The notes beneath the pieces are model-generated. The model ran no database searches and had not been told where the DNA came from. It worked only from the letters and a program-made list of their open reading frames with translations. A program made the translations under genes and the position numbers. Source: Leptodontidium sp. MPI-SDFR-AT-0119 (taxonomy: Eukaryota > Ascomycota > Leotiomycetes > Helotiales > Leptodontidiaceae). From it: a DNA stretch of 64,000 nt. This document shows positions 1-9,015 of this stretch, piece by piece (positions within the stretch are counted from its first letter, which is position 1; each line of letters starts with the position of its first letter). Location: contig JAHLEZ010000011.1 of NCBI GenBank assembly GCA_020726505.1, positions 1,364,001 to 1,428,000 on the forward strand, in the 5' to 3' direction.

Positions 1-837
1 TCTGCCCCATCCCAGTCACCAGTACCAAACGAGACTGTTGAGGCCGAGCCAAAAGATATCGCCGGCTCTGATTCGGAGTTACCGCTCACTCCAGAATATG
101 CTATCGCTGCTTCAGTCAATTCAGAAGGGAGTGGACTGGCGGGGCCACAGCTTCCAGTCAATCCAGAAGACGCAACCCCTGGGCCAGTCAATCCAGGAGA
201 GAGTGTACATGGCGGATCGCAATTGGCACTCACTCCGGACGCTTCCATTCCTGGGCCACTCATTCTAGAAAATGGCGATCCCGAATCTTCCTCTCACTCC
301 TTGTTCAAAGCAGACTCCGAATCACGCGCCCTCAAGCCACTCATCCTAACACCCCCACAACCAGACGTTTATACCTGGTCCATTCTCCTCAAAATATTCA
401 TGGACCAGCACCAACCACGTGCGGCCGAGAAGGTCCTCTCCATGATGCGCGAACGAGGTATCGAACCCAGCCAAGTTACGTGGAACAAACTCGCTATGGG
501 ATATGCTCGTATGCAAGACACGGTCATGACGGTCGATGCGCTACGCAGGCTGGAGAAAGCTGGCTTGTCGGCTGATGAATACACGATGAGTGCAATGGGC
601 ATGATTCGAAACCGGAGAGCGCTGATTGACGCGATGAGGAGGGAAGATGTTGGTCCTGTTGCGGTAGATGGACAGTTCTTGGACGACTTGAAAGGGAAAT
701 TAGAAACCACTGTGGTTGAAGAAGTCGAAGTGGACGCGGATGCCGCCGTTGATGATGCGGATGGTGGGCTTGGGAAGATATGGGCTGCGGGCACTGAGGA
801 ATATGATGGAAAACTTTTAGAGGCTGAGGAAGAGTGA
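1..837 (+). CDS. Pentatricopeptide repeat (PPR) protein, C-terminal part (5' end outside window)
   Basis: The reading frame is open from base 1, so only the last 278 residues are present and the start lies upstream. Residues about 121-155 and 157-191 form two helical-hairpin units of PPR type: the first opens with DVYTWSILLK and the second with VTWNKLAMGYARM, and each carries the usual small and hydrophobic spacing. PPR proteins bind organelle RNA, and fungal members mostly act in mitochondrial RNA processing or translation; that role here is inference from the family. The segment before the repeats (residues 1-120) is Pro/Ser-rich with recurring PVNPxx/GP motifs and looks disordered. The C-terminal 50 residues are acidic (EEVEVDADAAVDDADGG). 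No intron is visible in this part. The family call is fairly safe; the specific orthologue cannot be named. Confidence 0.72.
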   Translation, partial: SAPSQSPVPNETVEAEPKDIAGSDSELPLTPEYAIAASVNSEGSGLAGPQLPVNPEDATPGPVNPGESVHGGSQLALTPDASIPGPLILENGDPESSSHSLFKADSESRALKPLILTPPQPDVYTWSILLKIFMDQHQPRAAEKVLSMMRERGIEPSQVTWNKLAMGYARMQDTVMTVDALRRLEKAGLSADEYTMSAMGMIRNRRALIDAMRREDVGPVAVDGQFLDDLKGKLETTVVEEVEVDADAAVDDADGGLGKIWAAGTEEYDGKLLEAEEE

Positions 838-1423
838 TGGTGATCTCCTCGTGTATGATCAATTGTCATACTGTATATTTGTGTATATAGCGAAATACCC
901 TGTACAACCACTGTACCTTAATAGCATATAATACCACACCACACCTACACTCTTGGATAGTCTTTACTGGCATAGTGTCATTATCTGCTCAACAGCTCCG
1001 CCGCTTCTGTCCTTTAAATGAAACAGCTAAGACCTCAATTACTTTACCTCATGTCGTCAAAAAGACAAGCAGCTTCTGTGATTCAGCGTCCAATTCCTCC
1101 ATATTCTGAAGCAGCGACGGATGCTCAATTGGAGAAAAGTTTTTGCAAAGCAAACGCATCAAAGCTATGCAGTAAAAATTCTTAAAATAAAGTAGAGGGA
1201 GAACAAGCAACAGCAGAGCCCTGATAGCTCGGGGTATTCCCTGGAAACGCCTCATATCCATCCCTCTGTCATGACCTCGTTACTCGTCCGTCTAAAAACG
1301 CCCATAACTCATGAATCAAAACACGCTCTCTCGTTTCCATCATAAATTTTCAGAACTGTAATCATTACAAACATTCTCTGGCTTCCGTTCCGTCATGGAC
1401 TCAATATCCAGAGTGACACTGGA
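838..1423. other. Intergenic, between convergent PPR and RBR genes
   Basis: This holds the 3' ends of two convergent genes. It is AT-rich just after the PPR stop, with TATATTTGTGTATATAG-type sequence that could serve 3' end formation. Short open frames here have no domain and no intron signals. I see nothing else. Confidence 0.4.
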
Positions 1424-3406
1424 TCAGTCATCTTCTAAGGTCCCCTTGCAATCACCACAGGTAATCGTTTCGCAGCTATGGCACTGCCACGCCTTCACAG
1501 CATCTAATCCTTTGTCCGCTTCTTCCACATTTTTATTCGCGTCTCCACTCGGTCCCTGGACTATCTCAGGCGCATCCGAAACTATGTTCTTGACAGGACG
1601 GAAGCAGCAATAACACTCCGCGTCTTCAGGAAGCGCAGAGCGAGGCGAATCAAAGGTATGCGGACAGTTCCAAACAAGAGTGAACTCATTCTCTGGCTCG
1701 GGACCGAATTCGTGGCCGTCACCTTCGAAGTAGCCTGCTAGGCCGTCGATGTCGTCTGATTCGATGCCGGATTCATCGGGTGCGTTGTCATCGCAGGCAC
1801 CTCCACATTCGTCGGCAGGTTGCAGGCACTCCCAGCAGAAATGAGCACCGCATCGACATCTAGGGAAGTTAGTTTCTGATACTTGGTGTGTTTTTGAGCT
1901 CTGAACACCTGAAGGCGATGTGTATCGACTTACTCTACGTGGGAACAGCCGTACACTTTACGGATTCCAGTTCGACATCGGGGACAACGCTTGACCTTCC
2001 ATTTCTTGAGCTGTTCAGCCAGTTCTGGATCTAAATCGTCCATACATGCTCCATCGTGGGCGAGCGAGCGGCACTTCGTGCAGACTTGAACAGTACACTT
2101 CGGACATGTGGCATTGATCTTGACTTCTGCTGCTGGCGGAGCTTGAGAATTTGTCTCTATTGAATCTCCAGGACTAGCAGCCGGAATACCAGCCTGGACA
2201 GGTGTGACCTTTCTCGGCTTCTGGAATAGTCGGGGTGGGATGAAAGCCGAACAGGTTTTAACTGGACAATATATCTTGTCCGGAGTCATCCATTCCTCGA
2301 ACTTTGCCTTGTACAGACCCATCTAATGTCCATTAGCGCCCGTAGATCATTTTAGGGATTGGAATGGCATACCTGTTCAGTCGTCATGCTCTTCTTCACC
2401 GAGGACAACGGGATAGCACCACAACACGTCGGAGGCATCTTAGACTCATTCTTGCAGGCATCGATAAACCAGCCTTTCAAACACGTAGCACAGTAATGTG
2501 AAGCGTTGCACTGTGGGCATGAAAATGGGAAATTGGAAGCCTTGTCATCCTGGGGCTCCAGGCATAAACTACAGGTCTTCAGTGGCGGTGGGACATTAGC
2601 CTGTGGTGGATCGGGATGCTGCCGCTGGGCTGGAGGATACTGAGGAACATAGCCAGGTATATTGGGAGGTTGGAGGGAGTTTTCATGAGCAAACTGAGGC
2701 GGGGCAAATTGACCTTGTGCCATTGAATGTGGATGTGGATGTGGAGGCGGAGGCGGAGCTGGCAGGTCTGTTTGCTCCGTCAGTTCAGGTCGACGAAATA
2801 CTGTTCGGAGACGCTCTCCAAAACGGTGGAAAGCAGAGCAAGCCATAGCCATAATGTGAAGTAGGTGTGATGTTAAATTGGAACAAATAAAAATCTGGAA
2901 AACTTACGAGAATTATAACTGCCTGGAAACCCGTGACTCATGGTGTAGTCAGGCCGGTAGTGTGGAGCAGAATGATGGTACTGGGACGGATGGTCCAAAC
3001 GGCGTGCAGCGTCACCTAACCCATAAAACCCAAACTCGGTACGGTGAATAAATGGCGGCAGTTCAGGTAATTGTCGACCCTGGCTCCTACTGGTTGGTCG
3101 CGACCGAGGACTATGGTGCGAGACAGGATGTCGAGCTGGAGTGTATGGTGAATGGTACGTATAACCATGACCATACGCCGAATGATCTGCAAACGACCTG
3201 TAGGTGTTTTGATAATAGCTAGGGACATTCGGGGTCTGATTGTAGGCTGGCTGTGATGGTCCACTCGACGTTGACTCAGCGAAATTATAGTTGAGCATTT
3301 CATCCAGACCCATCCGAGTTCTAGGAGGGGGAGGGGGATGGAGATTAGGAGGTGGAAGGCTGCCATTCGGTTGGCGGCCACTCCTCTGGAATGGCGGGTT
3401 GTCCAT
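1424..3406 (-). CDS. RBR-type (RING1-IBR-RING2) E3 ubiquitin ligase
   Basis: Model on the minus strand: exons 3406-2908, 2815-2373, 2322-1934 and 1859-1424, giving 588 residues with all phases matching; the second exon could instead begin a few bases further in, since a second AG is also in phase. Residues 1-240 are Pro/Ser/Tyr-rich and disordered. RING1 spans about 247-300 (CSLCLEPQ then CPQCNASHYCATC). The IBR spans about 329-395 (YCPVKTCSAF, CPKCTVQVCTKC). The Rcat/RING2 spans about 425-460 (RCPRCRTGIRKVYGCSHVEC then CGAHFCWEC). In RBR ligases ubiquitin passes through a thioester on the Rcat cysteine, here the Cys of GCSH near residue 438. A C-terminal extension carries further Cys pairs (CYCC, CHSCETITCGDC). 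It diverges from the small gene to its right. The enzyme class is clear; the substrate is unknown. Confidence 0.85.
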
Positions 3407-3997
3407 AACGGGGACGGGGAAGAGTAGGCAAGGTAGGTAGCAAACAGGCTGAGACTGAGACTGAGACTGAGGCTGGGGCTGATGCTGATGCTGATGCTGG
3501 CTGCCTATCTTGGCAAATCTGGCCCAGATGGATTTAAAAAAGGTAAGATTGAAAGCGGGGTCGTAATTGCAAAAGATAAAAGTAGTGAGTCTTCCCTTCG
3601 TATTCCGGTGGCCTGCGTGAAGTCAAGATCCAAGTAGAGTCATGAATGAGGCACGGGTGACGGTGAAGAAAATTGTATGTTGGGTGAACACAAAAAAGCA
3701 GAGTGAGAAACGAGGGAGGGAGCACGAAGAAGAACGGAGACTGGCACCGACACACTACCAGTGCACCAGTCAATCTTGCAGTTGATATTCCCGCTATCTC
3801 TTAGATGGATTCAAATACTTGGGTGAAGGAGGTTGGGAAGCATCTTTTTCGTTCAGCCTTGCCAGCGAGGCCGGGCTGTTGTTGCAGTTGCACAAGCACA
3901 AGCGACGTCTGATTGGCTGGCTACCAGTCTTCGACGACCTCCAGCCGCCCTACCAAGGCTTGTGGGCGGGCGTATCATAGCAAGCGCAGCGAGATAT
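3407..3997. other. Intergenic/5' leader of the RBR gene
   Basis: Holds the promoter and leader of the RBR gene on the minus strand. Bases 3449-3503 are a hexamer-like tandem array (CTGAGA units passing into CTGATG units). A GA-rich stretch lies at 3700-3740. No gene is supported. Confidence 0.4.
3449..3503. repeat. Degenerate hexamer tandem repeat (CTGAGA/CTGATG)
   Basis: About nine consecutive units of CTGAGA, CTGGGG and CTGATG type lie 43 bp upstream of the RBR start codon, in its probable 5' leader. It is a simple-sequence tract with no visible coding role. Confidence 0.7.
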
Positions 3998-4322
3998 GAT
4001 GAGTGGCAGACAAACGGACATCAAGATCATTCTGCTGCTATCACCAGAAGTTTTGGGGTAATCAAGTAACCAAGATCGCTTGTCGGTGAGTCAGATCCAC
4101 TCTCACTCTCGACGAGGTGTACTAACCCCATCCCTGCCTACCTACAGCCATCCGATCCAGTTCGTCAATCAGAAGCCCGAAGACCACCCACGGTGCAAGT
4201 GGCACAAGTGGCATAATATCACTGGTCGGCCTGATGAGACCATCTTCAAACATTCGATTCCCTCTTATGGAACTCAGGAAGAACTGTTTACCCTGCTGGA
4301 GCCAAATCGCTTAAAGCCTTGA
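3998..4322 (+). CDS. Possible small spliced gene (77 aa), unknown function
   Basis: I do not recognise this protein. The reason to list it is a convincing 3' intron end: GTACTAACC branch sequence at about 4119, a pyrimidine tract and CTACAG ending at 4147. Splicing from the GT at 4057 joins an ATG-started exon (3998-4056) in phase with 4148-4322 and yields 77 residues ending at the TGA at 4320. A stronger GTGAGT donor at 4086 exists, but the frame leading to it has no ATG. The second exon is basic and aromatic (CKWHKWHNITGRPDETIF) with no membrane segment. It may be a real small protein, the end of a longer unrecognised gene, or a noncoding spliced transcript. Confidence 0.3.
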
Positions 4323-4941
4323 ATTGTGGGGGATATTTGCAACCGAACCAATCACATTTAAGATTGTGGTGTTGGTTCGTTCTGGAGATGAAAAGTCCGC
4401 TCAATGAGACTGCACCTTTCCGCGGCACCGGAATCTGGGGTATACGAAGGTCCGTACACGTAACCATTCAAAACAAACAGACTGATGTCATATCATGAGA
4501 TGACACCCGAATTTTCAAAACATTGGATACTCCAACCGAGACCGTTTGACTCGAACCTTTAAAGTCCTCGCTTAACCTTGTTTATCGTTAAAATTTCTGA
4601 GAAACGTCTGAATATGGTCCCAGAAACACGGTAACGAGTCAGCTTGGGACTGGTATTGGTGAATGCGAGCCCGATAAAGCTATCCTGGGTTTTACTGCCC
4701 AAAGTCAAAAATGATGCTTGGAGATGAAAGTTCGGGTGACGGGACCCATCGAGATCATGAATTCCCACTAGATCCAAACTATCCCGAATATGCAAGTCGT
4801 TCCTAGATAAGTAGCGGCCGATCATCCCGTAGATCTTGTTTCTTCCCTATCCTAACTTGAATCTTTCTTGACTCTAGCAGCTTTTGCGTAGATCGCGTTT
4901 ACGCTCATTCAAAATCACTACTTTGAACAATTACAATCATA
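4323..4941. other. Intergenic, upstream of the LysM gene
   Basis: No supported gene. An 88-codon open frame on the minus strand (4559-4825) has no ATG-plus-domain evidence. Bases 4860-4941 are likely the LysM promoter and leader. Confidence 0.4.
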
Positions 4942-5976
4942 ATGCGCTCCTCAATTATCTCTTTGGTGGCACTATGTACTATCCCTATTCTTGCCCAAAG
5001 AGGTGCGAACTGCGATATTGTGGCAAGCCAGACTGTCAAAGCTGGTGATACTCTCGCTGATATTGCCAAAGCTGCAAATGTAACGCTTGACCAGTACGTC
5101 TTACCTCTCCTGACTTGCCGACCAAGAACCGAATGCAAAATTCGTTAATTTCTGTCCTATTTCCCGAAATATGCATCCAACACAATCACTGAATTTACCA
5201 TCAGAATCCAATTCGTCAACACCTAAATTACCAATCCAAGGTTCATCAAGGCAGGCGATGTTATCAAGATCCCGGATAAGATATGCGTTGCACCTGCTGC
5301 AAAACCTCTCGCCGAACCGACCGCCACATGTTCGAATGGAATGGCAAAAACGCAAACCGTCGTCGCTAGGGATACTTTGGTCATTATCGCCAAGGAGAAG
5401 CTAGAAATCACCCTGCCTGCTCTGGTAGCCGCAAATCCTCAGATCAAAAATCCAGATGCCATTAATGCGGGGGATGTGATCAAAATCCCACTTTGCAACA
5501 GTGTCACAGGGGGTGGTAATTCGTCTACTTCGAGGGCCAAAGTGAGTGCTGCGAAAGCAACGAAGTCTACCGATGAGAAGGTTTCGGCGAAAGCTCCTCA
5601 AACGACGAGTTCATTGACTACGAAGACGAAGACGAAGACAAAGTCTAAGGCTCCTAAGACGACGACACCTGCTGATAAAGCGATTTTGCCAAGGCAGGCC
5701 GGGACAATTACTTCCACTTCGACTTCGACTTCGAGATCATCTACGACAACAAAGAAGCCAAAGTCTACGAAGCCAACAGCGGCCGTAGCGGCCGCAGCAG
5801 CAGAGACAACGAAATCCAAAACTAAGTCCAAAGTCCCGAAAGGCTCGAAGCCTCCCGGGGCTGCAGAGGCAACAAACTCTAAGAGTTTGAAGGTGTCGAA
5901 GGCGCCGAAGGCAACAAAAAGGGCTGTTGCGCAGAAGCAAAGTGAGGCAGACTTTGAATTGGATGGTCTGGCGTAA
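4942..5976 (+). pseudogene. Secreted two-LysM protein with an in-frame stop in LysM1
   Basis: Exon 4942-5093, GTACGT intron 5094-5204 (ATCAG end), exon 5205-5976; the two exons join in phase. Residues 1-21 are a signal peptide ending near AQRG. LysM1 runs from about residue 24 (CDIVASQTVKAGDTL) to IPDKICV. LysM2 follows (CSNGMAKTQTVVARDTL to AGDVIKIPLC). The rest is a Ser/Thr/Lys-rich tail. Fungal secreted LysM proteins bind chitin or its oligomers and some mask hyphae from plant receptors; that role is only family knowledge here. The oddity is a TAA at 5224-5226 (codon 58) inside LysM1, with the frame continuing cleanly for 250 codons beyond it. A weaker acceptor ending at 5240 (CCAAG) would also join in frame and skip the stop, at the cost of about 12 LysM1 residues. 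So it is either a recent pseudogene or a gene with a shortened LysM1. Confidence 0.7.
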
Positions 5977-6294
5977 CCCTGAGTGCTATGTCCCAGGAGG
6001 TTATGGAAGCTGGAAGGACATTACTCCTCTAGATAAAGTATAGAATATGTATATAATATTGGCCATCTTCTTCAAGGGTCAGATTGGCCTTGGCTCATAG
6101 ATGAAATTGTTGTTGTCTTTCCCTTCCTGAATTCCCAATGTTTGGCTGTGATTGGTCACCTTGCCGAAGCGATTTGCACAAGCCAACCCTGAATGCTTGG
6201 CAGCTTGGTGCTGGTCACAAAAGCGTAGTGGGGGGCGGGCTCTGCGGGGTGCTGTGAAAAGCAACACCCTATCTTCAGGACCTCACGATTCAAT
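5977..6294. other. Intergenic, LysM 3' end to SHB17 start
   Basis: Contains the LysM 3' flank (GTATATAATATT at about 6048) and the SHB17 promoter. Nothing else is seen. Confidence 0.4.
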
Positions 6295-7102
6295 ATGCCG
6301 GACAAAGATGCTGGAACCCCTCGAGTTTTCCTCGTGCGACACGGTATGCCTTAACCGCAATCTAAATTTCCCCTGCCATTATTTTACCTGTCGGCGCGCT
6401 ATTCTGTTCAAGATACCTACAAACCATGCCACTAACTGCTTTGCAGGAGAGACCGAATGGACCATCTCTGGACGCTACACCGGCCGAAGTGATATCCCAT
6501 TGACCGCCAATGGCGAGAAGCAAGTCTCTTCATCCGCAAAAGTGATCGTGGGTGCAGGCAAGATCGTCGATCCCTCGAGAATAGCCCACTTGTTCGTAAG
6601 TCCTCGAACGCGAGCCCAACGCACCTACGAGTTGCTCTTCGACGAAGCATCGCGGAAGAACCTCGAGGAATCCTACGAGACCACAGAAGATATTCGAGAA
6701 TGGGAGTACGGATTGTACGAAGGGCTTTTGACAGCGCAGATCAGAGCTGCTCGAAAGGAGCGGGGACTCGACAAGGAGAGGCCGTGGAATATATGGGTGG
6801 ATGGGTGTGAAGAGGGCGAATCGGCGGCTGAAGTTGCAGCGCGCTTAGATCGAATCATCGTGAAGATCAGGGAGATACAGGGTCCATATATGCATGGGGA
6901 GAAAGCTGTGGATGTTGTCTTGATTGCTCATGGACATATCTTGCGAGCGTTTGCGAAACGGTGGATTGGGTTTGAGCTTAGTAGGAGCTTGCCTATGATG
7001 TTGGAACCTGGCGCCATTGGAGTATTGTCTTATGAGCACCACAAGGTTGACGAACCAGCTTTCCTGCTTGGAGTCAATATGGGAGCCAACGAGGAGGATT
7101 AG
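6295..7102 (+). CDS. SHB17: Histidine-phosphatase family, sedoheptulose-1,7-bisphosphatase (Shb17-type)
   Basis: Exons 6295-6343 and 6447-7102, joined across a GTATGC...TTGCAG intron that splits the glycine codon of the catalytic RHGETEW motif; 234 residues. The RHG histidine (about residue 15) is the one phosphorylated in this superfamily, and the second histidine is in LIAHGHILR near the C-terminus. Close identity to yeast Shb17 is visible in YTGRSDIPLT, REWEYGLYEG, GLDKERPWNIW and the C-terminal GAIGVLSYEHH. Yeast Shb17 hydrolyses sedoheptulose-1,7-bisphosphate and feeds ribose-5-phosphate synthesis in the cytosol. This copy is shorter than the 271-residue yeast protein, mainly because the loop before GAIGVLSY is reduced. 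The short N-terminus before RHG is normal. Other phosphoglycerate-mutase-like enzymes lack the GLDKERPWNIW stretch, so the call is firm. Confidence 0.9.
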
Positions 7103-7324
7103 ATGGAAAGTCACCATGTCCAGCCAGACAACAGCACCTCTGAGGCAAAACTACTCTTTGATTGCGACCCCAGGGCTTGTGGACGTGTCTTAGGCTATAA
7201 ACCTCTTGAATTCCTCATCACAAACGAAGTTCTGCACCCAACTCAATTTTAAACATAGAGATAAACTGGGCAAAGGTAGAGGAGTCAACAAAACGCACAG
7301 AAATACAGTCACGTCTTATAACTC

Positions 7325-8131
7325 TCATGGTTTCCGTCTAAAGGTGTACAAGAATAATCCCTCTCTGGAGAACGTCTCTCTGTCTTCATCCTCAATCTCC
7401 TCCACAACGAACTTTTTCCGGGCGTTCTTCATGAACTGCATGTCTGCCCTCCTCCGCTTCTTGAAGCAAAAGTAGATGACAGATTCCTTGCAAAGATCAA
7501 GAAGTTCCTCAAGCGTAGCGAGAAGTAAGGGGAACGCCGGCTCGAAGTAGACACAATCCGCAGCCAATATGAGATTCGGTTTCTGTTTGATCACCTCATC
7601 TGGTAATGGATCACCCCTAAACTCAAGATTAGAAACCAGTTTGGACGGAGCTCTGGGAAACCTACCAATTCAGAACAAGTTCTTTGACACGTGATTCCAG
7701 ACCATTCAACTCGATATTCTTGCGCATGAGCTCCACCATATTCTCCTGATCGGAAATGTAGATGGTGTTATCTATTTTGCATCCTATTGCCACACCCAGA
7801 CCAACGAGACCGCCACCAGCTCCAAGTTCAAGACTTTGGTATCAAGTCAGCACAGCTTCGACATCATCGCAGAACCACCAAAGACTCACATTCGTGCATC
7901 TTTCAGTGAATTTCTGTGGTAACGCAGCATCTGCTGAGCAAGTACCATTCCAGCTGGCCATAGCTGGCCACCGCAGCCCGATTTCAGGTCCTCGTGGAGT
8001 TGTAGTGGGGGTTCGAGGAGACTGGAGAAGTTGATGGAAGTAGTTGAGGCAGCCTTGTAAGCGGGTACAGCTGTGAGCTCTTCTCCAAATGCCAGAGGAG
8101 AGAACTCTGGGGAGACAGAACGGGACGCCAT
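7325..8131 (-). CDS. EFM6: Protein-lysine N-methyltransferase, METTL21/EFM6-like
   Basis: Minus-strand exons 8131-7890, 7833-7666 and 7616-7325, with 56 bp and 49 bp introns; 233 residues, phases match. The fold is a class I SAM-dependent methyltransferase. Motif I is ILELGAGGGLVGLGVA, whose first codon spans the first intron. The acidic motif II region follows in YISDQEN, and the post-I region includes LILAADCVYFEPAFPLL. The LAADCVYFEPAF stretch matches the (D/A)ADCVYxExxF signature of the METTL21 group, and yeast Efm6 (methylates eEF1A) is the nearest relative I can name at this length (246 residues in yeast). I start at 8131 (ASRSVSPEF); an upstream in-frame ATG at 8170 is possible. The enzyme class is secure; the exact orthologue is less so. 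Confidence 0.78.
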
Positions 8132-9015
8132 ATTGTGTGGTGTTGCAGAGAAGAGGGACCTCGAAGTCATGGATTCGAAAGAGGTGAAGGCTTCGTGGCC
8201 GGCTAAACATCGGGTCTCGGTTGGTGATTCTGGACAACTCCTTTTCTTCCCCTTTCTTCGCTTCGTTGCCCTTTCACAAATGCGCCCTTCATCACAATCT
8301 GGCAAGGGCAAAACCTCCTGTTAGTATCGCAATCGATAAAGTATCAGAGACCCCCTTCTTTGCTGCGTTCGGTTTCTCCTGTCCGTGCCATTGCCGAAAA
8401 TGGCAAACAGCAGATGCTGTCAAACCCCTCTCGTCGAACCTCATTTACACCCAAGGGGGACTGAAACCCCGTTAGAACTCCCAAGTGCTGGGATGTACGG
8501 ATAAGAAGGGTGTATCTGGCTCTTGGACTGGTGTCCGTTGTATTTCGGGTTTTTCCTTTTTCATCGAGTGTTGTGTTGTTCCGCTCGTGACAGTCTGAGA
8601 CCTTCGGGGGTTGGATTGAGGTATCTTCAACCTCCAAAGTCGATGTCGGTGTCTTCGAGCCACCCAAATAGAATCTTTATTCCAATCTGCTACTTCGTAT
8701 GCTGGTGTTTTCTTGATGTCATCAGAAGGTTGGGTCGGCTTCTCACCAACCCTTGCAGCGTGTGTCATTCTTCCCTTTCTTCACTTGAATTCCAAGCAAG
8801 GCGATACCACCGATAGGCTGGTCTCCCTACACTGCGCCTCCAAAATTTATCTTCGATGACAACCACCATGATATCCGCATCCTCTCATTTTGACTCCTTC
8901 CGTCCATTTGCATGTACTGTTGGAAACCCAGATTTTGTGCTGCCAGACGCTTCCGGAAACTTCAGCTGCTCTACTAGTTCTCGAGTTGCGAATTCTCGAA
9001 ACCTGCTGGCCGCTC
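8132..9015. other. Divergent promoter region between the EFM6-like and AXL2-like genes
   Basis: The two genes point away from each other, so both promoters lie here. Small overlapping open frames (8344-8816 and 8856-9236) show no domain or intron signals. The reading frame of the AXL2-like gene is open upstream to 8890 but without an ATG before 9016. Confidence 0.4.

Noticed and set aside
369..911. 180-codon minus-strand frame
   Set aside because: Antisense shadow of the PPR coding sequence, Ser-rich without a domain.
4545..4560. B-box-like GGTTCGAGTC on the minus strand (possible tRNA)
   Set aside because: The flanking bases do not form a T-arm stem and no A-box or acceptor stem is found.
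4942..5976. Repeat-induced point mutation (RIP) as the cause of the LysM stop
   Set aside because: Only one CpA-to-TpA change is evident; neighbouring CpA sites are unchanged, so a RIP-affected region is not supported.
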